From positions 100,892 to 164,891 of the forward strand of contig NZ_MQVY01000001.1 in the NCBI RefSeq assembly GCF_002954385.1: a stretch of DNA of 64,000 nucleotides. The letters are read 5' to 3'. This stretch comes from Tenacibaculum sp. SG-28. Its GTDB lineage: Bacteria > Bacteroidota > Bacteroidia > Flavobacteriales > Flavobacteriaceae. Positions 42,500 through 53,524 of this stretch are shown here, one piece after another (positions within the stretch are counted from its first letter, which is position 1; every line of letters begins with the position of its first letter). The position numbers and the translations under genes were made by a program. Under the pieces are notes generated by a model. It was not told the DNA's origin, did no database searches, and saw nothing but the letters and a program-made list of their open reading frames with translations.

Positions 42500-44248
42500 A
42501 TGAAGTTTTTACGTAATTTATTAGCCTCTATACTTGGTTTTTTTATTTCTTTGTTTCTATTTTTTATGTTTTTTGCTCTTGTAGGTTCTCTCATGAGTTC
42601 TTCAGAAGACATAGAAGTTAAATCAAACTCAATTATCGAATTAGATCTTTCTGCAAGTGTTAAAGATTTTGCTCCAAAAGACGATAATCCTTTATCAGAG
42701 ATTTTAGATTATACGGATGAAAAAGTTGGATTGAATGCTATAATCAATGCTATAGAAAATGCACAAGTTGATCCTAATATCCTAGGAATAAGTATTAAAA
42801 CTTCGCAAGTCAACGCAGGGGTAGCGCAAACACAGGCAATACGCGATAAACTTTCTGATTTTAAGGAAAGCGGCAAGTTTATTTTTGCGTACAATGATTT
42901 TTACGATCAGAAAAACTATTATTTAAGTTCTGTAGCGGATAGTTTGTTTGTTAATCCTGTTGGTTCTATTGATTTTAAAGGACTATCTACCGAGATTTTA
43001 TACTACAAAGATTTTGAAGACAAGTACGGCGTAAAGATGGAAGTGATTAGACATGGAAAATACAAAAGTGCTGTAGAGCCCTATTTAACCAATACAATGA
43101 GTGAAAGTAACAGAGAGCAAACCACTTCTTTTTTACAATCTATTTGGTCTGAAATGCTAAGTGATATTAGTGTAAACAGAAACATATCGGAAGACAAACT
43201 AAATAATATTGCCGATAATCTTCAAGGTAGAAATGCAACTTCTTCTAAAAATAATAGTTTAGTAGATGGTATTATTTATCAAGACGAATACGTACAAAAA
43301 TTGAAAAATGCCTCTAGTGAAAAAATACACATGATTTCACTTCAAGATTATATTGCATCAGGTAAGGGACGCAGGAATGTTTCTGTGAGTAAAGATAAAA
43401 TTGCAGTTATTTATGCCCAAGGAGAAATTATGTATGGTGAAGGTAACGAGGATGTTATCGGCCAGGGTATTATTAATAAAGCAATTAAAAAAGCAAAGAA
43501 AGACGCTTCTGTGAAAGCCGTTGTTTTGCGCGTAAACTCACCAGGTGGAAGTGCTTTAGCCTCTGAATTAATTTGGCGAGAGTTAGAATTATTGAAAAAA
43601 GAAAAGCCATTAGTTGTGTCTATGGGTAATGTAGCAGCCTCGGGAGGATATTATATCTCTTGTAATGCAGACAAAGTTTTTGCAGAACCAACAACCATAA
43701 CTGGTTCTATTGGCGTTTTTGGAATGTTACCTAATATGGAAAAATTAGCTAGTAGAATTGGTATAAATGCAGAACAAGTTTCTACAAATAATAACCCAGA
43801 GTACAGTTTGTTTGAGCCTATGGATCCAAGATTCTATGAGGTAACTAAGGAAGGAGTAGAAGACATATACGATACTTTTCTTACACGTGTGTCGAATGGG
43901 AGAAAGCTAACTAAAGAAGCTGTCGATGCAGTAGCTCAAGGTAGAGTTTGGACCGGAAAAGAGGCTGTTAATATTGGTTTGGTAGATGCACTAGGAAATC
44001 TAGACGATGCAATTATAGCAGCAGCTAATCTTGCCGATGTTTCTGCATATAGAATTAGAAATTATCCAAATTATACTCATGATTTTAAAGATTCGTTTTC
44101 TTTTAATCCTTTTTTAAAAGCATCTAAAGAAAAACTGCTCAAAGAAACTCTTGGTGCAGAAACCTATAGGTTGTATACTACTATCAATGAATTCCAAAAA
44201 TGGAAAGGAATACAAGTTCGAATGCCATATCTTTTTGAAATAAAGTAA
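42500..44248 (+). CDS. sppA: Signal peptide peptidase SppA, 67 kDa type
   Basis: A membrane-anchored serine protease (family S49) that degrades cleaved signal peptides. The 582-residue protein has an N-terminal membrane span (residues 8-31) and two tandem S49 domains, as in the E. coli enzyme. The catalytic lysine lies in EVIRHGKYKSAVEPYLT (near residue 190), and the serine nucleophile in NVAASGGYYISC (near residue 380). The VNSPGGSALASELI segment belongs to the second domain. It ends in a strong terminator shared with the convergent groEL gene. Confidence 0.95.
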   Translation: MKFLRNLLASILGFFISLFLFFMFFALVGSLMSSSEDIEVKSNSIIELDLSASVKDFAPKDDNPLSEILDYTDEKVGLNAIINAIENAQVDPNILGISIKTSQVNAGVAQTQAIRDKLSDFKESGKFIFAYNDFYDQKNYYLSSVADSLFVNPVGSIDFKGLSTEILYYKDFEDKYGVKMEVIRHGKYKSAVEPYLTNTMSESNREQTTSFLQSIWSEMLSDISVNRNISEDKLNNIADNLQGRNATSSKNNSLVDGIIYQDEYVQKLKNASSEKIHMISLQDYIASGKGRRNVSVSKDKIAVIYAQGEIMYGEGNEDVIGQGIINKAIKKAKKDASVKAVVLRVNSPGGSALASELIWRELELLKKEKPLVVSMGNVAASGGYYISCNADKVFAEPTTITGSIGVFGMLPNMEKLASRIGINAEQVSTNNNPEYSLFEPMDPRFYEVTKEGVEDIYDTFLTRVSNGRKLTKEAVDAVAQGRVWTGKEAVNIGLVDALGNLDDAIIAAANLADVSAYRIRNYPNYTHDFKDSFSFNPFLKASKEKLLKETLGAETYRLYTTINEFQKWKGIQVRMPYLFEIK

Positions 44249-44252
44249 AAAT

Positions 44253-44286
44253 AAAAAAGGGTTCACAGAACAAGTGAACCCTTTTA
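44253..44286. terminator. Bidirectional terminator between sppA and groEL
   Basis: AAAAGGGTTCAC (44255-44266) pairs with GTGAACCCTTTT (44274-44285) around AGAACAA. It lies between convergent genes and gives a T run either way. Confidence 0.85.
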
Positions 44287-44305
44287 GAATTTATTTTGTA
44301 AAATA

Positions 44306-46255
<1,950 letters not shown>

Positions 46256-46290
46256 AATATATTTTTAAAAGTTTTTTCTTGGTAACTAAT

Positions 46291-46322
46291 TCAGAAATTA
46301 TGCCATACTCTTTAGGCTGACA
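46291..46322 (-). promoter_or_regulatory. Candidate sigma-54-like promoter of groES-groEL
   Basis: On the minus strand TGGCATAATTTCTGA (46291-46305) has GG and GA 10 bases apart, the spacing of the -24/-12 elements of sigma-54 promoters, though the -12 reads GA rather than GC. TGTCAG (46317-46322) lies 11 bases upstream. A sigma-54 activator gene lies at 48043-49266, three genes away, and no housekeeping -7 box is seen ahead of groES. The pattern is suggestive only. Confidence 0.3.
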
Positions 46323-46352
46323 TTTTTACTATTCTTTTGCATAAAAATAAAA

Positions 46353-46385
46353 AAAATGCCAACGTGTCATCTACGTTGGCATTTT
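46353..46385 (-). terminator. Terminator of the secG operon
   Basis: AAAATGCCAACGT (46353-46365) pairs perfectly with ACGTTGGCATTTT (46373-46385) around GTCATCT, with a T run on the minus strand. It lies 20 bases past the secG stop and separates secG from groES. Confidence 0.9.
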
Positions 46386-46405
46386 AATAATTGGTATATA
46401 GAAAA

Positions 46406-46747
46406 CTACTGCACACTATCTTTTGTACCACTTTCTACTGGAGTACTAGTAGGTGTTGTAGTTTCAATTTCATTTAAGGTATTGTCTAAAGTTGGAGCTC
46501 CGGATGCACTATCTCTTGGAATAGCAAAATTAGCTATTAAGATTAAAGCAAACATCGTTATTGCTAGAGTCCATGTTGTTTTATCTAAAAAGGTATTGGT
46601 GTTTTGAACTCCTCCGATATTTTGAGCGCCACCACCTCCAAATGAAGAAGATAATCCACCTCCTTTTGGATTTTGAACCATTACAATTAATATCAATGCT
46701 ATAGCAACTATTAAAATTAAAATCAAAAGTAAGTTATATGTAGTCAT
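46406..46747 (-). CDS. secG: Preprotein translocase subunit SecG
   Basis: The small SecYEG subunit that eases preprotein translocation across the inner membrane. The 113-residue protein has two membrane spans, about residues 5-26 (LLLILILIVAIALILIVMV) and 56-74 (WTLAITMFALILIANFAI), and the conserved QNPKGGGLSSSFGGGG linker between them. The C-terminal tail is Thr/Ser-rich. Its ATG shares one base with the stop of the upstream gene, so the two are translationally coupled. It is the last gene of the operon with lptE and the sigma-54 activator. Confidence 0.94.
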   Translation of the reverse strand: MTTYNLLLILILIVAIALILIVMVQNPKGGGLSSSFGGGGAQNIGGVQNTNTFLDKTTWTLAITMFALILIANFAIPRDSASGAPTLDNTLNEIETTTPTSTPVESGTKDSVQ

Positions 46748-47484
46748 TATTTATTGTTTTGTAAAATTTTAATTCTTTTAATTTGGTCTGCAAAGAAACC
46801 ACTTTTTTCTGGATATTTCAAACTTAATATTTTATAGGATTTAATCGCACTTTCATATTTCTTTTGTTCCAAATATACCTTAGCTAAGGTTTCTGTCATT
46901 AGCTGGTGTTCATTTCCTTGGTTTTCCTCTATTTTATAATGAATAGTCGTTCCTTTTGTAGGTCTCGATATTTTCGGATTGTTTTCAATAAATCTATCAA
47001 TAATAGCTGCATTACTTGTGTTTATTGTTTTCGGAGTAGTTTCTTCTTTCTCTTTTGGCTTACGTTGAATTTCTTTTGCATGGGTCAATTGCAACCACTG
47101 CTGAAATGAAAAGTTTTCGTTTTTTGAAAAAGCTAAAGGAGTTCCTATCTTTAATTCTTTGGTAATGCGCTCTTGTTTAGATATTGTTTTTGGTGCAGAT
47201 ACTAACGATTTTATTGTGAGTTTTTCTTTTGTGACACTAGCTTTTTTTAAGTCTTTGGAGGTTATGTAATCGAAAAGCACCTCTCTGTCGGTAGTGTAAG
47301 CCGCAGTCTCTTTGAGAACTTTGTTATATTTATAACTGCTTATACTTTTTAAAATTTTTAGATGTAACGCTTTTGCTAGATGGAAATAAGGATATTTCGT
47401 AATTAAATTTTGTAGAGTTTCTAACTCTTCATGCGAAAAGGTCTCCTTCTTGAGTATAGTTTGTATGTTCGTTTTAGTTATCAA
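46747..47484 (-). CDS. Tetratricopeptide-like protein of unknown function
   Basis: A 245-residue soluble protein without a signal peptide. The C-terminal part (MTETLAKVYLEQKKYESAIKSYKILSLKYPEKSGFFADQIKRI, described by its 175-240 region) has one to two TPR-like helical repeats, and residues 10-45 look similar. The middle (about 100-150) is Lys/Thr/Glu-rich and probably disordered. The family is conserved in Flavobacteriaceae in this location, between lptE and secG, but its role is not known. Confidence 0.75.
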   Translation of the reverse strand: MITKTNIQTILKKETFSHEELETLQNLITKYPYFHLAKALHLKILKSISSYKYNKVLKETAAYTTDREVLFDYITSKDLKKASVTKEKLTIKSLVSAPKTISKQERITKELKIGTPLAFSKNENFSFQQWLQLTHAKEIQRKPKEKEETTPKTINTSNAAIIDRFIENNPKISRPTKGTTIHYKIEENQGNEHQLMTETLAKVYLEQKKYESAIKSYKILSLKYPEKSGFFADQIKRIKILQNNK

Positions 47485-47491
47485 GAGTTCG

Positions 47492-48001
47492 TTACCATTT
47501 AGCTACAGATGCGTTAAAAATATCTTGTGTTATTCTTTCTAAAATTTCATTTAATGCGCTATCTAACACGCCTCCTGAAAGCTGTTGTGCAGCCCCATAG
47601 TCGTAGTAGAAAGAAAATTGCTTTTCAAAATTATCTTTTTCTTCTAAACTATTCGTATACCGTACGTTAACTACGATGGTTAATCGGTTTTGTGCCGCTT
47701 TTTGATCGGCCGTAGCACTCATTGGGGTAATTCTGTAGTCTATGATTTCGCCATTAAAATGCAACTCTCCATTAGATTTAACTAGTGTTAAATTTGTCTG
47801 TCTCGTGAAAAGATCTTGTAAGTCTTGTGTAAATCTTTGGCTAAGCGAGGGTTCTATGATAGGGGCCTGGTTCGGAAAAAAGTCTACTTGAATAGTTTTT
47901 GCAGCTCCAGTATTACCTCCGGTAAAAGAATAGGCGCCACAACCCAATATGAGGAGAAAAGTTACACCGATGATACCAAAATGTATAATTGATTTTTTCA
48001 T
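47492..48001 (-). CDS. LptE-family outer-membrane LPS-assembly lipoprotein
   Basis: A 169-residue lipoprotein; signal MKKSIIHFGIIGVTFLLILGC with the lipid cysteine at residue 21, followed by AYSFTGG. The body, with VDFFPNQAPIIEPSLSQRFTQDLQDLFTRQTNLTLV and a DYRITPM strand, matches the Bacteroidota LptE-like family that plugs the LptD barrel in LPS export. LptE sequences diverge strongly between phyla, so the assignment rests on the short pattern and on the conserved gene order with secG. It lies between the sigma-54 activator and the TPR-like protein. Confidence 0.83.
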   Translation of the reverse strand: MKKSIIHFGIIGVTFLLILGCGAYSFTGGNTGAAKTIQVDFFPNQAPIIEPSLSQRFTQDLQDLFTRQTNLTLVKSNGELHFNGEIIDYRITPMSATADQKAAQNRLTIVVNVRYTNSLEEKDNFEKQFSFYYDYGAAQQLSGGVLDSALNEILERITQDIFNASVAKW

Positions 48002-48042
48002 TTTTTATTTTTTGGATTGTACAAACATTGCTTGGGAATGTG

Positions 48043-49266
48043 TTACAAGTTGTATTGTTTTATTTTTCGGTAAAGAGTTCTCTCCGAGATTCCTAATTCT
48101 TTAGCAGCCAATTTTCTTTTACCGTTATTTTTCTCTAACGATTTTTTTATCATTTCCACTTCTTTCTCTTGTAGCGATAAATTTTCATCTTCTTCAATGG
48201 TTTCAATAAAATCATAGGTATTGCTATCCGCTGGCTCTGTGTATTGTACCACCTCTACCTTAGCACTATCACTTTGCTGTTCTTGGTAAATTTTTTCAAT
48301 TAGCCTGTGGTTTTCTTCTTGTACTTGAGGAGAATTACCGTCTTTTAACAAGTCTAATGTAAGTTTTTTTAAATCGTTAATGTCATTACGCATATCAAAT
48401 AAAATTTTATACATAATGTCTCGTTCGTTAGAAAAATCATTTTTAGCACTAGTACCATTAATGATAGCCGGTAAATTGCCTTGTGTGTTTGGTAAATACT
48501 GCAGTAATTTTTCACTTGAGATTACTCTATTTTCCTCAACTACCGAAATTTGTTCTGCAATATTTCGAAGCTGTCTAATGTTTCCTGGGAAATTGTAGCT
48601 CAGTAATACTTTAATAGCACTATCCTCCAATCGTATGGTAGGCATGCGATATTTTTGGGCAAAATCAGATGCAAACTTTCGAAATAGCAAATGAATGTCT
48701 TCTCCTCTTTGTCGCAAAGGCGGTAATGGGATTTCAATAGTACTCAAGCGATAGTACAGGTCTTCTCTAAACTTCTCTTTCGATATCGCTTCGTGCATAT
48801 TTACATTAGTAGCTGCTACAATTCGAACATTGGTTTTCTGCACTTGGGAAGACCCCACTTTAATAAATTCCCCATTTTCTAAAACACGTAGCAATCGTAC
48901 CTGTGTGGTGAGCGGTAGTTCCCCTACTTCGTCTAAGAAAATAGTTCCACCATCTGCAACTTCAAAATAACCTTTTCTTGTTGCTGTTGCTCCGGTAAAG
49001 GCTCCCTTTTCATGACCAAACAATTCACTGTCTATAGTTCCCTCCGGAATGGCTCCGCAGTTTACAGCGATATATTTTGCGTGTTTTCGATGCGATAATT
49101 GATGAATAATCTTTGGAATACTCTCTTTACCAACACCACTTTCCCCGACTACTAATACAGAGATATCCGTAGGAGCAACTCTAATTGCTTTTTCTATGGC
49201 TCTGTTTAACTGTAAATCGTTACCAATAATTCCAAAACGCTGTTTAACAGTTTGTAAATTTTCCAT
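48043..49266 (-). CDS. Sigma-54-dependent transcriptional activator (no receiver domain)
   Basis: A 407-residue AAA+ enhancer-binding protein. It starts directly with the central ATPase: Walker A GESGVGKE near residue 41, the sigma-54 contact loop GAFTGA near residue 90, the Walker B region GGTIFLDEVGELPL, and the R-finger region. A C-terminal Fis-type helix-turn-helix follows, ending KELGISERTLYRKIKQYNL. There is no N-terminal receiver or GAF domain, as in PspF-like activators, so activity must be controlled in another way. Its target is not known; the sigma-54-like element ahead of groES is a possibility. It precedes lptE and secG on the same strand. Confidence 0.92.
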   Translation of the reverse strand: MENLQTVKQRFGIIGNDLQLNRAIEKAIRVAPTDISVLVVGESGVGKESIPKIIHQLSHRKHAKYIAVNCGAIPEGTIDSELFGHEKGAFTGATATRKGYFEVADGGTIFLDEVGELPLTTQVRLLRVLENGEFIKVGSSQVQKTNVRIVAATNVNMHEAISKEKFREDLYYRLSTIEIPLPPLRQRGEDIHLLFRKFASDFAQKYRMPTIRLEDSAIKVLLSYNFPGNIRQLRNIAEQISVVEENRVISSEKLLQYLPNTQGNLPAIINGTSAKNDFSNERDIMYKILFDMRNDINDLKKLTLDLLKDGNSPQVQEENHRLIEKIYQEQQSDSAKVEVVQYTEPADSNTYDFIETIEEDENLSLQEKEVEMIKKSLEKNNGKRKLAAKELGISERTLYRKIKQYNL

Positions 49267-49326
49267 TTTTCCTTTTTAAACGAGATTTTCGGGGAATACT
49301 CGATTACACTATTTAAGTATTTTATA

Positions 49327-50780
49327 TTAATTATTGTCGGAATACCCTACAGCTTTACCTATTAAGGTAGTCGCAGTACAGTTTTCAATTTTTACCTCCA
49401 CAAAATCTCCCATTTTATAATTTTCTTTTGGGAATACCACCACGGTATTTTGGGTGTTTCTGCCTTTCCATTGGTCTTGTGATTTTTTGGAAGTACCTTC
49501 AATAAGAACCTCTTGGATTTGTCCTACTTGTTCTTTTGCTCTGTACAAGCTATGTCTTTGTTGCAAGTCTATGATTTCTTGCAGTCGTCTCTTCTTAATG
49601 TCTAATGGGATATCATCCTCCATCTTTTTCGCAGCCAACGTACCAGGTCTTTCCGAATAAGCAAACATAAAACCAAAGCTATATTTAACTTTTTCCATAA
49701 GGTCAAGGGTGTCTTTGTGGTCTTCTTCAGTTTCTCCACAAAAGCCAGCTATCATGTCTTGACTAAGGTGCATTTCAGGAATTAGTGTATAAATATTTTT
49801 AACTAATTCTAAATATTCTTCTCGCGTATGCAATCGATTCATTGCTTTTAACATTGCATTACTTCCACTTTGGATGGGTAAATGAATGTATTTACAAATA
49901 TTTCTGTGTTTTGCCATCACGTGAATGACATCTAGAGTCATGTCTTGAGGGTTGGAAGTAGAAAAACGAAAACGCATCTTGGGGAATCTAGTAGCACACA
50001 TGTCTAATAGTTGTGCAAAATCTACAGCGGTAGCCTTTGCCATTTCCGAAGCCTTTTTAAAATCCTTTTTCAGCCCACCACCATACCATAAATAGGAATC
50101 TACATTCTGACCTAGAAGCGTAATCTCTTTAAAGTTTTTCTCGTGCATTGCATTTATTTCTTCCAAAATACTTTGCGGATCTCTACTTCGCTCTCTTCCT
50201 CGTGTGAACGGAACTACACAAAAAGTACACATGTTATCACATCCTCTTGTTATCGATACAAAAGCAGATACTCCATTAGAATTTAATCGAACCGGTGACA
50301 CATCCGCGTAGGTTTCTTCCTTCGATAGAAGCACGTTAACGGCATCTCTTCCCGCTTCTACTTCTTCTACTAAATTTGGTAAATCTCTGTAAGCATCGGG
50401 GCCAACTACAAGATCGACAATTTTTTCTTCTTCTAAAAACTTTGCTTTTAGTCTTTCCGCCATACAACCTAAAACACCAACTTTCATCTTTGGGTTTCGT
50501 TTTTTAGCATGGTTGTATTTTTGCAGTCTATTGCGAACAGTTTGTTCCGCTTTCTCTCTAATAGAACAGGTGTTTACTAATACTAAGTCAGCTTCTTCTA
50601 TGTTGCCAGTGGTATTAAAGCCCTCTTCGGAAGAATCGAAGCGACGATCTCACTGTCGTTCATGTTCATTTGGCAACCGTAACTTTCTATAAAAAGTTTT
50701 TTGCTATTGCCATCCTTTTGTTTTGTTAGTAAAGGTTTACCTTGTTTCTTCTCCTCAATTATTTTCTCAACGTGTTCCAT
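49327..50780 (-). CDS. miaB: tRNA-2-methylthio-N6-dimethylallyladenosine synthase MiaB (frameshifted)
   Basis: A radical SAM methylthiotransferase that modifies A37 of tRNAs reading UNN codons. The N-terminal frame (50780-50598) ends after NDSEIVASI; the true frame then carries LSEEGFNTTGNIEEADLVLVNTCSIREKA in the region between the two open frames, and GVLGCMAERL, RGCDNMCTFCVVPFTRGRE (radical SAM cluster) and the C-terminal TRAM domain (GQIQEVLIEGTSKK). Cysteines for the auxiliary cluster are in SYGCQMN, NTCSIR and GCMAE. One T is missing in a short T run near 50634. Joined length is about 484 residues. A TATCTTTG box lies at 50813-50820. Confidence 0.92.
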
Positions 50781-50812
50781 AAGTTCCTTTAAATCTTGCT
50801 AAAAATAGACCG

Positions 50813-50820
50813 CAAAGATA
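50813..50820 (-). promoter_or_regulatory. -7 element of miaB
   Basis: TATCTTTG on the minus strand, 32 bases ahead of the miaB ATG at 50780. This is a perfect TAnnTTTG box; no -33 TTG is found at the usual spacing. Confidence 0.45.
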
Positions 50821-50925
50821 CAACCAAATTATAGAAATATGACATTATGACATAAATTAATAGAGTTTTAACCTTGTCTTTTTAGGATTTTTTTTTAAAC
50901 TAAATATTAAATAAAAAAAAGTGGC

Positions 50926-50933
50926 TACTTTTG
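50926..50933 (+). promoter_or_regulatory. -7 element of topA
   Basis: TACTTTTG, a perfect TAnnTTTG box, 55 bases ahead of the topA ATG at 50989. The leader contains a weak hairpin, GCTTC (50947-50951) with GAAGC (50966-50970). No -33 TTG is evident. Confidence 0.45.
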
Positions 50934-50988
50934 TAGACTGAAAAAAGCTTCTTTTCTATATATATGAAGCAAAGAACAAGAATAAAGT

Positions 50989-53463
50989 ATGGCAAAGAAT
51001 TTAGTAATAGTAGAGTCACCTGCAAAAGCAAAAACAATTGAAAAGTTTTTAGGTAAAGATTTTCAAGTGGAGTCTAGCTATGGGCACATAGCAGATTTGC
51101 CTTCGAAAGAACTTGGGGTGAATGTTGATGGTGATTTTAAGCCAAAATATATCGTTTCTTCTGATAAAAAAGCAATTGTTAAAAAATTAAAAGATTTAGC
51201 GAAAAAAGCAGATACAGTGTGGTTAGCCTCCGATGAAGATCGAGAGGGAGAGGCAATTGCATGGCATCTGGCAGAGCAATTAAAGTTAAAAGACGAAAAT
51301 ACCAAAAGAATTGTTTTTCACGAAATAACCAAAAAAGCAATTTTAAGAGCTGTTGAAAATCCAAGGGATATCAATTACAACCTGGTAAATGCCCAGCAGG
51401 CCAGAAGAATATTGGATCGATTGGTAGGATATGAACTGTCTCCGGTTTTATGGAGAAAGGTTAAAGGTGGCTTGTCTGCTGGAAGAGTGCAGTCTGTGGC
51501 TGTTCGACTAATCGTAGAACGAGAAAGAGAAATTGAAGCGTTTACACCGGTAGCCTCTTATCGAATTGATGCTTTGTTTATTAACGATGCAGGTAAAAAA
51601 TTTAAAGCTAAAATTGCCAAGAATTTTTCTTCTAAAGAAGAAGCAGAAACATTTTTAAATTCTTGTATTGAAGGAACTTTTACTATTGCAGACCTGCAAA
51701 AGAAGCCTGCAAAAAAGACACCAGCAGCTCCTTTTACAACTTCCACGTTACAGCAAGAAGCGTCTAGAAAACTTGGTTTTCCGGTAGCAAAAACTATGAT
51801 GATGGCGCAAAGGTTATACGAAGCAGGTTTGATTACGTACATGAGAACCGACAGTGTAAACCTTTCCGAGGATGCTAAAAATGCAGCAAAAGAAGAAATT
51901 TCCAATTATTATGGCGCTGAGTACAGTAAACCTCGAAATTATTCCACCAAGTCCAAAGGAGCACAAGAAGCACATGAGGCTATCCGTCCAACGGATATGA
52001 GTAAACATGACGTTGCCGTAGATTATGACCAAGACAGATTGTACAGTCTTATTTGGAAAAGAACATTGGCTTCGCAAATGAGCGATGCCCAATTGGAAAG
52101 AACTGTGGTGAAAATTGAAAACGACGCGAATGATAAGGTTTTTGTTGCCAATGGTGAGGTGATTACTTTTGAAGGTTTTCTAAAAGTTTATTTAGAAGGA
52201 ACAGATAATGAAGAAGAAGAACAAGCTGGTATGTTGCCTAAAATGAACGTGGGTGAAACTTTGGAGTACGATGCTATAACTGCATCGGAAAGATATACCA
52301 GACCATTAGCGAGGTTTACCGAAGCATCTTTAGTAAAGCGCCTAGAAGAGTTAGGGATTGGAAGACCCTCTACCTATGCACCTACAATTTCTACTATTCA
52401 GCGAAGACAATATGTTGAAAAAGGCACTGTGGAGGGAAAAGATAGAAATTACGTAAAGTTAAGTCTTGAAGCCGGTAAAGTGCACGAGACGTTGTTAACT
52501 GAAAAAGTTGGTTCCGACAAAGGAAAACTTGTACCAACAGATATTGGAAATGTAGTTAACGATTTTTTAGTGAAAAATTTTGATGCCATTCTAGATTTTG
52601 GATTTACGGCTAAAGTAGAAAACGAGTTTGATGAAATTGCCTCTGGAAAAGAAGACTGGACGGCAATGATTAAAGATTTTTACAAAGATTTTCACGTTAC
52701 TGTAGAAGATGTAGCTGCAAACGCAGAAAGAGCTAGCGGGCAACGTTTATTAGGAATAGATCCAGAAAGTGGTAAAAATGTCTACGTTCGTTTAGGACGC
52801 TACGGAGCTATGGTACAAATAGGTGAGGCCACGGATGAAGAAAAACCAAAATTTGCAAGTTTACAAGGAGATCAAACCATGGGCTCTATTACCTATGAGG
52901 AAGCGATGGATTTATTCAAATTACCAAAGTCCATTGGTACCTATGAAGATAACGAAGTTGTAGTGGCAAATGGTCGTTTTGGACCTTACATTAAATTTGA
53001 TGGAAAGTATGTTTCTTTAGATAAGGGAGAAAATCCAATGGCTGTAGATATGGATAGAGCTATTGCACTTATTGAAGCAAAAAGAAAAGCAGATGCCCCT
53101 ATTGGATATTACGAAGAAATGCCAATTCAAAAGGGAGTTGGTAGGTTTGGACCTTTTATTAAATGGAATTCTATTTTTATCAATGTTAACAAGAAATACG
53201 ATTTCGATAATTTAACCCAAGAAGATCTAGAGACTTTAATTGAAGAGAAAAAGCAAAAAGAACGCGATAAACTAATTCACAATTTTGAAGATGTAGGAAT
53301 TCGTGTAGAAAAAGCGCGTTGGGGTCGTTTCAATGTCATCAAGGGAAAAATTAAAGTAGAACTCCCAAAAACAACCGATATAGAAAAACTTACCCAAGAG
53401 GAGGCGGAAAAAATGATTGCAGCAAAAACACCAAAGAAAAAGGTTCGAAAAAAAAAGAAATAA
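50989..53463 (+). CDS. topA: DNA topoisomerase I
   Basis: A type IA topoisomerase that relaxes negative supercoils. The 824-residue protein has the TOPRIM domain (VIVESPAKAKTIEKFLG at the start, ASDEDREGEAIAWH near residue 80), the catalytic tyrosine in LITYMRTDSVNLS (Tyr284), and IGRPSTYAPTISTIQ. The C-terminus lacks the cysteine zinc ribbons of E. coli TopA and instead has Toprim_Crpt repeats (LGRYGAMVQIGE, ANGRFGPYIKFDGK, GVGRFGPFIKWN), ending in a lysine-rich tail. This is the usual layout in Bacteroidota. Confidence 0.97.
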   Translation: MAKNLVIVESPAKAKTIEKFLGKDFQVESSYGHIADLPSKELGVNVDGDFKPKYIVSSDKKAIVKKLKDLAKKADTVWLASDEDREGEAIAWHLAEQLKLKDENTKRIVFHEITKKAILRAVENPRDINYNLVNAQQARRILDRLVGYELSPVLWRKVKGGLSAGRVQSVAVRLIVEREREIEAFTPVASYRIDALFINDAGKKFKAKIAKNFSSKEEAETFLNSCIEGTFTIADLQKKPAKKTPAAPFTTSTLQQEASRKLGFPVAKTMMMAQRLYEAGLITYMRTDSVNLSEDAKNAAKEEISNYYGAEYSKPRNYSTKSKGAQEAHEAIRPTDMSKHDVAVDYDQDRLYSLIWKRTLASQMSDAQLERTVVKIENDANDKVFVANGEVITFEGFLKVYLEGTDNEEEEQAGMLPKMNVGETLEYDAITASERYTRPLARFTEASLVKRLEELGIGRPSTYAPTISTIQRRQYVEKGTVEGKDRNYVKLSLEAGKVHETLLTEKVGSDKGKLVPTDIGNVVNDFLVKNFDAILDFGFTAKVENEFDEIASGKEDWTAMIKDFYKDFHVTVEDVAANAERASGQRLLGIDPESGKNVYVRLGRYGAMVQIGEATDEEKPKFASLQGDQTMGSITYEEAMDLFKLPKSIGTYEDNEVVVANGRFGPYIKFDGKYVSLDKGENPMAVDMDRAIALIEAKRKADAPIGYYEEMPIQKGVGRFGPFIKWNSIFINVNKKYDFDNLTQEDLETLIEEKKQKERDKLIHNFEDVGIRVEKARWGRFNVIKGKIKVELPKTTDIEKLTQEEAEKMIAAKTPKKKVRKKKK

Positions 53464-53524
53464 AGAATTGTAACTAAAACATAGTTTTTTATATATTGCA
53501 TGTTCCAAATAATCCCCTAATAAA

